Source: Zelopaecilomyces penicillatus
Lineage: Eukaryota; Ascomycota; Sordariomycetes; Hypocreales; Pseudodiploosporaceae
Direction: 5' to 3'
Assembly (NCBI GenBank): GCA_005765155.1
Contig: VCCP01000001.1
Coordinates: 4,960,001-5,024,000, forward strand
DNA length: 64,000 nucleotides
How positions within the stretch are numbered: position 1 is the stretch's first letter; each line of letters begins with the position of its first letter. The position numbers and the translations under genes were made by a program. The notes under the pieces are model-generated. The model ran no database searches. It was not told where the DNA came from and saw nothing but the letters and a program-made list of their open reading frames with translations. Positions 22,576 through 33,360 of this stretch are shown here, piece by piece.

Positions 22576-23928
22576 TATGGGGGGTGTTGATGGCAAAGTG
22601 AATCTAATAGTAGGAGTGAGTGAAGTTATATCGACTTCAACAAGCGCAGGTGCAGGCGCGGAATATGCGAGTATGTCGTGATGAGAGAGAGGGAGGGGGG
22701 GAAGCAGCGTCAAGCTTGCATTGCATACGTACGCCTCAACGGGTTGGGGCATGTGGAGGAGGAATGAAGATAAGCTAGAGGGGTATCACAGTGGCGTGAC
22801 GTAGGACCCTCAATTGGCGAGGTCCCCTGTAAAGCTGCCTATCGGCTCCCTGTACAGCCCTGAAACCATTGAGGCGCCTGTTGTACCGGACCCTGCGGGT
22901 ACAGCGGTCGGGTGTCAGGTGACTTGCCCTCCCTGGTGGCTGTGGCTTCCTGCGGCGTTGTAGTACAGCGTAGACACCTCCATACAGTAACTGTTCCTGC
23001 CTCGTCTTGGCTTCATGCTGTGCAACTTGATCTGCTTCTAACCATTTCTCTTCACCCCTCTTCACCTCTCTCTTCACCTTGCTTCGCATCATAAAAGGTC
23101 CTTGCCTCAATGTGCCACTACCCGATAATCTCAGAGGATCGACGCGTTGTTCAATTTTCCTACCACCGAAGGTCTGTGTCTGAAGAATTAGCTCTAGCTT
23201 CACTGACGACATGGTCCATGTGGAGCACATCATAAGATAAGGCACTTACCTACCCGGCATTACAGTGCCGCCTTGCAAGGCTTCCAAATTCTGGACATAT
23301 TGGCACATCCTTGAGCAGTGCCTGGCTGTCTCTCTTAAAAGAAGCAAACGGTATAGCATACGCCGAGATGCTAGGTTTTCATACAGGTAGAGAGGCTGGC
23401 GGAAGCAGGAATACACCTAACATGCAAGTCCTACACCTAGATGGTGCTGAAAACCCTAACCCTCGAAATTTCCTATGAACAATCAAGAACATCAACAAAC
23501 AGGCACAGGCAATACATGGAAGAACATGCATGCCTTTACTACTAAACTCTTCAAGTACCACAACATGCAATTCTAAATATCTTTGAGGACAAACCCTCGT
23601 TTGAACTCGTTATTTCTATTTACAGCCGCAACAAACAGAAGCCTAGCAACCTTGTAGGCATGTTGCTGGTGAACGTAGCCCAGCAACTTCTTACAAACGG
23701 CTTCACGGGGATTTCTTACTCGTCTTCAATAGTACAGCTTGTCGTTTGTTTTCTCCAGCTCCGCAGTGATTATCCTAATGCCCTTTTCTACATAAACTCA
23801 CACCCCTGAAAGCTGAGACTTGGTCGTTTATATAAAACTATTGTAACAATCTCGGCATCTCAATAGAAATCAATAAGCGAAATCTCAAATTACATGATCC
23901 TTCTCTCCCATCAATATAGCCTACCAGC
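22576..23928. promoter_or_regulatory. Divergent promoter region Ctr / SMYD-type gene
   Basis: About 1.35 kb between divergent start codons. Two telomere-like AACCCT units occur at 23452-23463, probably by chance. No coding frame is supported and no specific factor site was assigned. Confidence 0.5.
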
Positions 23929-25795
23929 ATGGACTCAGCTACTGACCTGCCATTCGTTCATAAGAACGAGCAAACATGTCGGTATATTCTGGCCAATATC
24001 GATGCGCCAACTGGTTGGCTTGACATTCGCGAATCGAGCATCCCAACTGCCGGATCAGGTCTCTTCATAACAGTCGACGTTGCTGAGGGCAGGGATGTTT
24101 TTTCGTCGAAGCCTATTTTGACTTGTGCGAAAAAAGTTGCGCCCAATCTCGACAATGAGGCATCTCAGGCATCTAGTCTCCTTACCTGCGACTTTTGCTT
24201 TCAGAGCAACCAGAATCTGTTCGAGCAATATGGTTACTTATTCCCTAGCCACCCAACTCGGCCGATACCTGAGTTTTGTGTAGGATGCCATGTGTGCCAG
24301 TATTGTTCCAAGGTATGTTGGTTGGTGGGTGGTTTGTGAAAAGAAATAGCGGAAGGGTGATGCAACTAACAGCCGACTATGTTATTTCTTATTTAGGAGT
24401 GCCAAAAGATAGCATGGAATAGCTACCATAAATATGAGTGTAAACTACTTTCGGAAAATCCTGATATGACGCTTGCACAGAGAACTGTCTGTCGCCTCCT
24501 TTTTCGAATCAAGCACAATAAGCTCTCCCACGGAGAAGCCCAGGCTTTGTTCGAGCTTCACAACCACTTTAAGCCAATATTCTCCCAGCCTTTGACTGCG
24601 GAGGACCTGAGTGGTGAATTTGAAACTCTGAAAACGCTGACCAAATCCAATCTCAACCCAACTCAGATTGCGCAGCTCTGCTATCTCGTCAGTACATCCA
24701 CCCCCCCTAGCTCTTAAAGGGCAGTCTGAACTGACCTGATCTTTTCTAGATTACATGTTGTGCTCAGTCTATTCTCATACCTGGTCGTAGAGATATGTTT
24801 GGATGCGGTTTGGATCTGGCAGTAGCCTTATTGAACCATAACTGTGAGCCAAACGTGGGAGTTAGCTTCGAGAAGGGGAGGTTTAAAGTTCGGTCACTGA
24901 GACCACTACGTGCTGGCGAGGAGCTGATGAAAACATATGTGGACTGTTCCATGGATGTCCTTACTCGTTGGGACAAATTACAGAATATCCATCTTTTTAC
25001 TTGCGAGTGTGAGTCTTACTGAAGCTCTGTCTGCTCCTCCCCCATTCACCACTCATAACTAGTCCCTTATTCTAAGACCTGATTGCTGACAACTCGGTCA
25101 AAACAGGTGCTAGGTGTAGAGATGATTTCCAAAAATTGGTTGGGGATTCACCAGAAGCTGAATCTCGCAGCAGGCTTATTCAAGAATGCCAATGGGACAT
25201 GCATTTCCGCAAACCCGTAACCACCACTGAAGCTGATCAGGTAAGGCAACACTTGGCCCAGTTTGCTAGGGTTGGTTACCTGGGGGGAAGATGGCCAAAT
25301 AACTTGGAGCCACTGCCAACATTGAGAAAGGCACTGGGACGGAGACTCCATCACCGAGGAGACCATGTCGAGGCTCTGAAGTCCCTAGTCTGGGGGTGTG
25401 CGCACACCACGCGCCACCGTGAAATCACATGGCTCAACGACCTTTTGGATCTAGCCGACATGCTCATACCTTTTGTGGTTGACGTTGAAGACATTAAGGT
25501 GGAGTTTCAGAACGAAAGGGAACTGCCTAAGATCAGAGAGCTGAAGGATCTCTATTTTGGGCACACTGTTGAAGTATTGTCTCTAGCAGAAAGACTGCTA
25601 GGCCCCGAAGCAGAGTTCACCGTATCTTTGAGGAAATGGTATGAAAAAATGCAGCAGAGCGGCAACGGTTCACTGCCAGGCACACGCTCCTTCAGACGCA
25701 GATTCAAGGCTGCGCATGCCAAGCTTCTGGCCTGGGCCGGAGTTGACGACCCGTCGACGTGGGTGGTAGGAGAGGGAGCAACCAATGCATTATAG
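23929..25795 (+). CDS. SMYD-type MYND/SET-domain protein
   Basis: Exons 23929-24312, 24397-24687, 24750-25008 and 25107-25795 give 540 residues. The N-terminal S-SET part begins WLDIRESSIPTAGSGLFI; it is split by a MYND zinc finger (about 86-146): CDFC, CVGCHVCQYCSK, ECQKIAWNSYHKYEC. The catalytic SET core contains LLNHNCEPNVGVSF (about 252-265; canonical motif NHSCxPN) and GEELMKTYVD (about 280-289), then the post-SET CECARC (about 309-314). The C-terminal 225 residues are helical, as in SMYD proteins. The family methylates lysines in histones or other proteins, but the substrate of fungal SMYD proteins is mostly unknown. Ser to Asn in NHNCEPN is a mild deviation and other key residues are present, so activity is likely. 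Downstream neighbour BNA1 is in the same orientation but separated by 590 bp. Confidence 0.9.
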
Positions 25796-26383
25796 TAAAA
25801 GTGTTAACGATGCATGTTTGGGACAACTTTGTGTGTAATGAATAGGCTTAGACTGAGTAAAAACCGAAGCCTATCACTGGCAACTGGCCGTGGTAACTAT
25901 GGGGAGGCGATATAGTCGGAGATTCGGAGGAGGGGCCAAAGGACTGTGATAGAAACACTGTGAACGGTTATAGTCTCGCACTGGGTCCTAATAGAGCCAC
26001 ATCCATTGTGCAGTGTGGAAGCCAAATTTGGTCATGACACATCTTACTGCGTTTGCAACTTTCCGAAACGTCCCGTTCTCACAGCTCTCCTCTAAACGTA
26101 ACCAAGAGAGGGGAAAACATCTTGAGACCCAGAACTGCCAACTCTAGTAACTGTTTCTCTAGCACATCTGGCTTTTTGCACTCCTAGAACGCTCAAAGTA
26201 GGCGCCTTTGAATTCGCCGCCTGGTGAGTCTAACTAACGCCTCAAGACCACGAATGACACCACTAAATTTGCTAACAGATAGTGTAATAGAGACAGGGAG
26301 AGAGAAATTCACTTGGTCTATTTATTTTAGCATTTACTCATTACTTTTTTCCACTTCCCGGTGTGCATCGCCGCATGGTAAAT
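25796..26383. other. Intergenic, 590 bp
   Basis: 3' flank of the SMYD-type gene and promoter of BNA1. AT-rich, no gene seen. Confidence 0.6.
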
Positions 26384-27218
26384 ATGTTCGGGCCACCCAT
26401 CAACTTACCTAAATGGTGAGCCAACGTCCTACTTTGGACCCGACTATGCAATAATACACTATTGTCATGTAGGATCGTTTTGCTAAATGAGAGTTGTCCA
26501 TTGTTAGGCTTGAGGAGAACTCGCATCTCCTGAAACCGCCAATCAACAACTACTGCGTCTATAATGACGACTTTACTGTCATGGTAAGCTCTTCCTTGTA
26601 AGGGGAAGTGAAGAGAAGAGTTATGAAATTCCAAGAAAAGGGGGAGCGATAGAGAGAACAGGGTTGTGGCTGAAGAAGATAATGAACAAGACAAAAAAAA
26701 AAGAAGACTTGGGTAACCAAACATGTGTGCAGATCGTTGGCGGCCCCAACGCCCGGACAGATTATCACATCAACCAGACGCCCGAGTGGTTCTACCAGTA
26801 CCGCGGCGCCATGATGCTCAAGGTTGTTGATGACGGCGTATTCCGCGACATTATTATCCGCGAAGGCGACATGTTCCTACTACCTGGCAACACGCCACAC
26901 AACCCTGTACGTTTCGCCAACACCGTCGGCGTCGTTCTCGAGCAGCGCCGGCCGGCTGGTACGATTGACCGCATGAGGTGGTACTGTATGGCCTGCCAGT
27001 CGCGTAGCAGTGCTGAGGTGGACGGGGCCGGGAACGGGAACGGGGAGGCTGTGGTGGTACATGAGGCTTCTTTCCATTGTACTGATTTGGGCACGCAGAT
27101 AAAGCAAGCGGTGGAGGAGTTTAAAAATGATGAAGGAAGGAGGACGTGTGGGAAGTGTGGTACAGTGGCGGATTGGGCGCCGAAGCCTGGGTCGATCCAG
27201 GATCCAAATCTTGAGTAG
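26384..27218 (+). CDS. BNA1: 3-hydroxyanthranilate 3,4-dioxygenase
   Basis: Exons 26384-26415, 26508-26583 and 26733-27218 give 197 residues. The protein opens [22 protein letters not shown], as expected of the family. The cupin iron ligands are His48 and Glu54 ([16 protein letters not shown]) and His92 ([10 protein letters not shown]), with substrate-binding Arg44 in NARTDYH. The C-terminal part retains Cys pairs (YCMAC and CGKCG) of the second, rubredoxin-like metal site found in part of the family. An in-frame ATG at 26375 would add MVN; the 26384 start has an A at -3 and matches known N-termini, so it was preferred. The enzyme opens the ring of 3-hydroxyanthranilate to give the precursor of quinolinate in the kynurenine route to NAD. 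Convergent with the FAHD1-like gene (stops 167 bp apart). No other kynurenine-pathway gene is in the window. Confidence 0.95.
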
Positions 27219-27340
27219 TAGTTTCGTTTGGTTCGTTATCTGGAAAGAGGACCAAGGATGATGATGGTGATGATGGGTGAACTCAACTCACTATGGCGGT
27301 TTATGCTCTGCCTAGATTAATTGGTCTGAGAAGTTCTAGG

Positions 27341-27354
27341 TATATATATATATA
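27341..27354. repeat. TA microsatellite
   Basis: Seven TA units in the short convergent 3' region between BNA1 and the FAHD1-like gene. Confidence 0.9.
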
Positions 27355-27385
27355 CTCATCATACATTCATACATTTACATTGCCC

Positions 27386-28318
27386 TCACGTCTCCGAAAA
27401 GACATACGCCGAGGTTGACTCCTCCACCGGCACCTCAATCCGCCCTTCCTCCAACTCCTTACCCGCCACCCTCACACCCGCACGCATCACATCGCCCGGC
27501 ACCACGGGCCCAACGCCCGCAGGGGTACCCGTCAGCACAATGTCGCCCGGGTGCAGCGTCATGACGCGCGAGATATCGCTCAGGATACGCGGGATGCGGT
27601 AGATCATCAGCCCCGTGGAACCGCACTGCCGCGTCTGCCCGTTGACCTCGAGGAACAGCTCCAGGTCGTGCGGGTCAGCCACAGCGGTTTTGGGGATCAC
27701 GCCGCTCATGGGCAGGAAAGTATCGAAGCCCTTGGCGATATCCCATGGGAGACCCTTTTTCTTGGCCTCGTTCTGGACGTTGCGCGCCGTCATGTCAATA
27801 GCAACGGCGTAGGCTGTTAACAGTTAGCAATCATGGTTGGTTGCTTGATTTTTAATTAATAGGTAAAATTCATCCGCAAAATATTATACACATACCTTGG
27901 ATGGCATCCAATGCGCCCTTCTGGTCATCTGGGTGAAGATTTCTCACCATCTTGCCCATGACAAGCGCCAGCTCAACCTCAAAGTGCATATCCACGCCCT
28001 TGGGCTGTAGACATGGGCCTTCACCCGACAGCACAATAGATGATGTCGGCTTGAGGAAAAAGAATGGCTGCTTTGGCTTTGTGTTCTTGAGCTCAGCAAT
28101 GTGGTCTCTAAGAGCTCATTTGAGCATTAGCTGGTCTGTTTTTTTTTTATCTCATCAATTCACTCTTCCATCCATCCATTCGTCTGCTTATAGTCCAATT
28201 GACTATATTAGGATATTGCTTACGCATAGTTGCGGCCAATGCAGATGACCTTGCCAGCCTGCTTCAAAGGCGAGGACTGGGCGGCCATGGTGGCCATTGT
28301 GCGCCTGAAGACGAACAT
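27386..28318 (-). CDS. FAHD1-like acylpyruvase / oxaloacetate decarboxylase
   Basis: Minus-strand exons 28318-28224, 28107-27896 and 27813-27386, 244 residues. The start ATG gives MFVFRRTMATMAAQ, whose basic, unacidic N-terminus fits mitochondrial targeting; the next in-frame ATG at 28297 would remove the basic residues. The fumarylacetoacetase-type fold shows KVICIGRNYADHIAEL, the catalytic/metal segment HFEVELALVMGK (Glu pair), AYAVAIDMTARNVQ (Asp ligand), KGFDTFLPMSG and the GDIVLTGTPAGVGPV loop. FAHD1 hydrolyses acylpyruvates and decarboxylates oxaloacetate in mitochondria. No obvious defect. The next upstream gene (CUL3) is in the same orientation about 690 bp away. Confidence 0.92.
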
Positions 28319-29007
28319 GGCGGGGTTACCCAGGTCTGGGTGCTCTCACACGATCACGTCGAAGTATTAAGGTGTCTTCCAAGAAATTGGTTCCGAAGCA
28401 ATGCAGTTTGTGATGTCGTGAGATGCTGTTTGGCAATGGGTGATGGTCAGTAATAAAGGCAGGTAGGTTAGCACGCAGAGCTCCTGCAGTGTCACAACGC
28501 CGAGATCGCGCCTCGGAATATCGGCACAAGTCCGGCCTCGCACTATAAGAGGCAGTAGCCGATTTAGACTTACCTGAAATTCACATTTACCTACAGGTTC
28601 TTGATCACGCAATAGTTTTTGTAATAGTACAAAGATCCTCTGCACTATCATATGTGTTATTTGGATCAAGTCCTCCTTTATTGATCAACTCTCCTTGAGC
28701 GCTGCCCTACAGGCTACAGCTATCTCAATGATGAATGTACACTGAAGTCTTCATCCCACCTCAACCCCAACGTTGATTAGCCTCCATCTTTACATCCAAC
28801 TCAGTCGTCTGGTTCTGCAATATAAAGCCCCCTCGAGCTGCGCAGGTTAATAAAGAATAAAAGAAAAAAGTCTTATGCTTTGGACGCCGCGCCTGTCTGT
28901 AAATGCTTTCCCTCGTAAATTCATCCCGTTTCCATCCCCGCCGGTCCTAGTATCACCACTTCCCATCCTATATCTCTTTCAAAGACCATCAAACATCGCC
29001 TTGAGAA
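28319..29007. other. Intergenic, 690 bp
   Basis: Promoter of the FAHD1-like gene and 3' flank of CUL3. It holds a 20-bp exact duplicate (28586-28605) of the SMD1 intron 1/exon 2 boundary. No gene seen. Confidence 0.6.
28586..28605 (+). repeat. 20-bp exact copy of SMD1 splice-acceptor junction
   Basis: Identical over 20 bases to 32493-32512, which spans the end of SMD1 intron 1 and the first nine bases of its exon 2. Flanks on both sides diverge immediately. Confidence 0.9.
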
Positions 29008-31734
29008 TTAAGCCATGTAACGATACATCGACGGGGCACCCTCCTCATCTGGACGTTCTAGATACTCCCGCACTATGAGATCCTCGATACGCTTCTTTAT
29101 AAGTGACACTTCAGGCTTAAATCGGCCAGTGAGTTGAGCAAGCACTTCACTAACAAGCTGCGAGTGGCTGAGCTCCTTGCGAGATCTGTAAAATTCGTTA
29201 GCGGGGCTGAAAACGCTTGAGCTGTGCGGTCTGTCTTATCACTTACTTCATTATTCTTACAATTGCTGCATCTATAATATGTGCCCTCGTCTGGTTGTTC
29301 TTCTCTTCTGTCGATTTCCTTTCAGTCGAATCCTCAACCTTTGATATTGCATTGATGATTGGCGCTTTGATTCTAAGAGCTTTGCTCACAAATGAAGCGT
29401 TAAATGAGAATTTATCGCCTGGTTTAACAGATTTCGTCGGTGGGTCCTTCAACAACACCCTGGATTTGGGCGCAACCGAGATAGCCATCAGCGTTCGGAC
29501 AAGATCGGGCTGAGAAATGTTAGTCTTCGCTTGAATTTCTTCAAACGAGAGGCTCTCGCTGTTGTCGAGCTCATTAAACAGGAGCAGGACAACCATGCCA
29601 AACGTAGGCACATTGATCTCATAGCGTCGTTCCTTTGCCAAAGCTCCTGTCTTCCCGGCAATCGGTGGAAAGTTGCACTTGACATCGGCGCTGCCAGTTG
29701 TGCCAATCCAGGTGAGCTTTCGGCCATTTCGATTAGTCAGGTAGAACTGCTCAAAGCTCGCCTGCAAACGCTTCACGTCATGCGGATAATCGCAGGATGC
29801 GCGCGATCCTTCCCCAATCTGAGCTGACCGGCCCATGACCTCCTGTGGCCAGTAGTTGGTTGTTAGCACGTTGACGGCAAGATCGATGGTCTTGCTGCCG
29901 TCTCCTGCGGTCCGTATGTGATCCCGGTACGTTGCTGTTAACTCCGAAGATGTCACAAGATCCCTAAACATGCCCTCGAATTTGGTGGTAAACTGCTGAC
30001 CCAACTCTTGCTTCATGCGGAAAATAACTTGCTTTTCCACATCATGGCTTTCTGATTTGCCATGTAAAAGTCGTCTCGCAAGATGTCGCTGGTAATATGT
30101 CTGGAAAAGGTCCTTGTCCTGAAGATACCGTAACAGAATGATGGCTTTTTCCAGAATAACATCCACCTCAGCCTCTGTTTTGCCCCTGATACCTCGTTTG
30201 AGGCTGTCGTCGATGAATAGAGAAACATACTCGGAGCCACGAGAGAACAGGTTGATGAACTCCGTAAAGCTCTTGATGAGTGCATTTTGTATGATCAAGT
30301 CCTCTTGGAAGCAAGTGTTCCACATATTGTCAAACTTGTCTTTAAGTAAGAGCACGTCGTCAACCCATTTGATCGCTGCCGCTGTCGCTTGTGCCGCCGG
30401 GTTCAACACCTTGGCCTTGTCGCCCTCAGCTCCCTCCTCACCCTCGGCTGAACCGGTCGAGAAATCCGTGTTCTTCAAAACGTGCTCAATCTCTAGGCCG
30501 AGCTCTACCACTCTCCGTTGCAGGCCTTCACGCAGTGCCGTCTTCTTATCATCCACTCTAGATATGAGCTTATAGAGAATAGAAAGTTCTTCCGCCTTGT
30601 CGTTGTCAATCATCCACCTCAAGCCACTTCCTTCTAATGCAAGAAAATCATTCAAATGGTTGAGAATAAGGTTCTGATTAATTGTTTCCAAAACTTTGGG
30701 CAGCGTTTCCAGCTCAATCGTAGTTCCACAACGGTCGGTCTCTTCCGATAGTCGGGCTTCTGTGTGTCGCAGCCAAGTGCTGGCTTCAGATTCTCGCAGA
30801 AGACGTTCGCATTCCCTAGAGTAGAAAGATTCGCTATTCTGTAAAAATCGCGGTTCAAACATGGTGAGGTAAAGTTTGGTGATTTCAGTTTCATCCTCAG
30901 TCTCGTAAAGACAGCTCAGCATACGGGTACAACTCCGAATAAGGTTTCTGTCAATTACATCTCCCTGCCGCTCCATGTCGATTTGATCAAGTACCACAGA
31001 GACGAGAATATCAATCACCCTACTATTAGAATTTTCGTTTAGGCAAGATCGCAAGATGTGGTCTCGAAAAAGCGCAATGGTGGTTGCGAAAATCGGGATC
31101 CGGTGCGGCTCCTGCTGAGTGTAGCCTCGATCGAGGTACATGAGAATATCCGCCACCATGTTCATGGACATATTGTGGTCCTCCCAAGTTTCTTTGAGGC
31201 CCTTGAGGAACTTCTCTCCCGTCTGTCTCCTCTCGTTGACGGATGTGGAGGCCGACTTTTCGACACCAATGTTGATCAAGTTCTTGGTGACCAACACTTC
31301 GATTTTGGGGATGACATGTTCGGCAAACCACTGTTCTTCGAATTCCTTGACTCGCTGATAGAGTACTTCGCCCTTCTTCTTCAGCACTATCTTATAAGCT
31401 GCTCGATACAGCTCCTCGAAGGAAAGTCGGCCGCAGCTTTTATTGTGAATGTCGCGGAGAGCTTCTTTAATCATATTCCAACAGTCTTCAAAATCGGTCC
31501 CCTCTCCCGAGATGCTCGGCTTTAAAATGGCGCAGGTTAGCAAAAAGGTTCAGTTTGAAGATGATTAGGTGGACGGCCAGGTAGATGGCCAGATGGATGA
31601 TGCCTCCCCCCCAAAAGTGTCCGCGACAGCTTGCCTCTCCTCCTAAACGGGTGATTGGAATCACTTACGCGCACGATTCGACGAGGTGGGCGAATTTTCC
31701 CCCGCGCCCCAGCACCACCTCGCCCTGAAATCAT
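29008..31734 (-). CDS. CUL3: Cullin-3, BTB-ubiquitin-ligase scaffold
   Basis: Exons 31734-31669, 31519-29247 and 29185-29008 give 838 residues. Exon 1 encodes the basic N-terminal MISGRGGAGARGKIRPPRRIVR, followed by PSISGEGTDFEDCWNMIKEALRDIHNK; the apparent ATG at 31543 lies in intron 1. The long cullin-repeat region is followed by the cullin-homology domain (DLFQTYYQRHLARRLLHGKS, YWPQ, NGRKLTWI) and the winged-helix C-terminus. The neddylation site lies in IVRIMKSRKELSH, split between exons 2 and 3 (AA|A codon), and the protein ends MYRYMA, the standard cullin terminus. FEELYRAAYKIVLKKKG is the cullin-3-type N-terminal signature that binds BTB adaptors. A Gly/Glu-rich insertion (SAEGEEGAEGDKAK) interrupts the middle. 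Divergent from SMD1. Confidence 0.95.
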
Positions 31735-32382
31735 CTTCGCTATAGCCCTCGGCAGTTTTTGATTCTGTGCTGGACTTGGTTTCGCGATTCGCAGCGGCAG
31801 GGTGTGGCAGGTCGAGGTTAGATGGTGGGGTTGTTATTATAGTGCTTGCGGCAGCGTGAGCTTCACTGTGTCCAACAAAGAAACGAACGAGCGCTATAAG
31901 CTAGAAGAGACGTTGAAAGAGAGCAATCGTGGCTTGGACATCCTCCAGGGAAGTTCGGTCGGAGTAAATTCTTGTTTTTCTGCCAAGGCCCTCTAAATAC
32001 GCACCAGAACGGTTTTTTTGTAAAGTCTGTCTTGTACCTTTTTAACGGGCGCGCCACGATGAGGTACAGACAGCATTGTTAAGCAAGCTCGCTCTCCTCG
32101 GGGGAGGTGAGTTGGAGTACTTATCGATAACCACCTCTCGAAGCAGCTTTGATCTCCCCTCCGTTGACTTGTCTTTCCCCCCCTCACGTGAGAAACATCC
32201 CACTTCCCAGCGTCACGTGTTCTTCAAGCTTCCAGGCTAGCCTCCAATTTTCCCGACCGACAATTTCGAGGCTCCAGCTCCCAGCCCCAGCCAGCCAGCC
32301 TTACGATACGTATGCGACGAAGCAACGTACGGGAATCTTTTACAACCACCTATATACCTGGCAGCAAGCCCTTACCGCCACC
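31735..32382. promoter_or_regulatory. Divergent promoter CUL3 / SMD1
   Basis: 648 bp between divergent start codons. Two perfect CACGTG palindromes lie at 32185-32190 and 32214-32219, about 165-200 bp upstream of the SMD1 ATG. A TATATA element at 32351-32356 lies 30 bp before the SMD1 start codon, so it is more likely within the leader than a functional TATA box. Confidence 0.6.
32185..32219. promoter_or_regulatory. Paired CACGTG E-boxes
   Basis: Two CACGTG hexamers, start to start 29 bp, each preceded by T (TCACGTG). This is the consensus bound by bHLH factors of the Cbf1/Tye7 type. Functional role inferred from position only. Confidence 0.55.
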
Positions 32383-32983
32383 ATGAAGCTCGTCAGGTAA
32401 GCATCAAGACCGTTGGAAGCACGGCGGGTGGGGTCGTCCCTAGCTTTGGCTAGTTATCTGTTGAAGCTCGAGTGTCTTTTTGCTAATTAACGTTTACCTA
32501 CAGGTTCTTGATGAAGTGTGCAAGCGAGACGGTTACGATTGAGTTGAAAAATGGTACGAGAACACTAGCATCTTTTGGGACAATGCTCTGCAATTAGACG
32601 CAAATGGTTTTGTTTTGGTCGCAGGTATTGGATCGATAGCTAACACGGGGCGGTTAGGTACCATTATCCATGGCACAATCACGTCCGTTTCCCCTCAGAT
32701 GAACACCGCCCTCCGCACCGTCAAGATGACCGCACGGGGTCAGGACCCTATTGCTCTGGACACCATGAACATCCGCGGCTCCACGATACGATACTTCATT
32801 CTCCCCGACTCACTACCTCTCGACACACTATTAGTCGACGATGCCCCCAAGCCTAAGAACAAGGCGCGCAAGGAGGCCGCCGACCGCGGTGCTCGTGGAG
32901 GCCGCGGACGAGGCGGCGGCAGAGGTCGCGGCGGTGGCGGTGGTGGAGGTGGTCGTGGCCGTGGTCGAGGCCGAGGGATGTAA
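32383..32983 (+). CDS. SMD1: Small nuclear ribonucleoprotein Sm D1
   Basis: Exons 32383-32396 (only 14 nt), 32504-32553 and 32658-32983 give 129 residues. Splicing yields [37 protein letters not shown], the Sm1 motif of Sm D1, followed by the Sm2 motif [24 protein letters not shown]. The C-terminus is an RG/GRG-rich tail (about 105-128), a target of arginine methylation. Sm D1 is part of the heptameric ring on U1, U2, U4 and U5 snRNAs. Intron 2 ends at 32657 (GCGGTTAG), with a tempting alternative acceptor at about 32624 that would insert a segment foreign to the family. A start from the ATG at 32615 would be wrong. Confidence 0.95.
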
Positions 32984-33360
32984 TGGCAGTTCAATGTATG
33001 GAGAGAAAGTTGGAGGAGGCGCGGAGCCTTATGACCAGTTGTCAACTTGTCACCGTGACCAGGTCAGAGCTTCCATGAAAGGGGCCCCAACGTTTAGGAA
33101 TTTTTGGTGGCATATGGAGGGAGTGAAGACATGGAAACGACGATGGGTGTTTGGTGAAGGCTCGTCATGGCGATTTCGCATTGAGCTACGATGGAAACGG
33201 CGTTTTGGGTGCTTCTTTGCCACAAGAAAAATACAGTTTACGACTTTTTGGGCGGATGGGGTAGAGGGGAGGGTCACTTTTGTATGGAAAGATATCCCGA
33301 ATAACAATGCTCTCCTTGTGCCACCACAAATTCACCCTTCTTATCCCATGTTTCTCTCAC
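32984..33360. other. Intergenic, convergent 3' regions
   Basis: 3' flanks of SMD1 (+) and MTQ2 (-). No gene; the frame running through this interval (32841-33557) is an overlap artefact. Confidence 0.6.

Noticed and set aside
23452..23463. Two telomere-like AACCCT units
   Set aside because: Only two units in the middle of gene-dense sequence; chance match, not an interstitial telomere.
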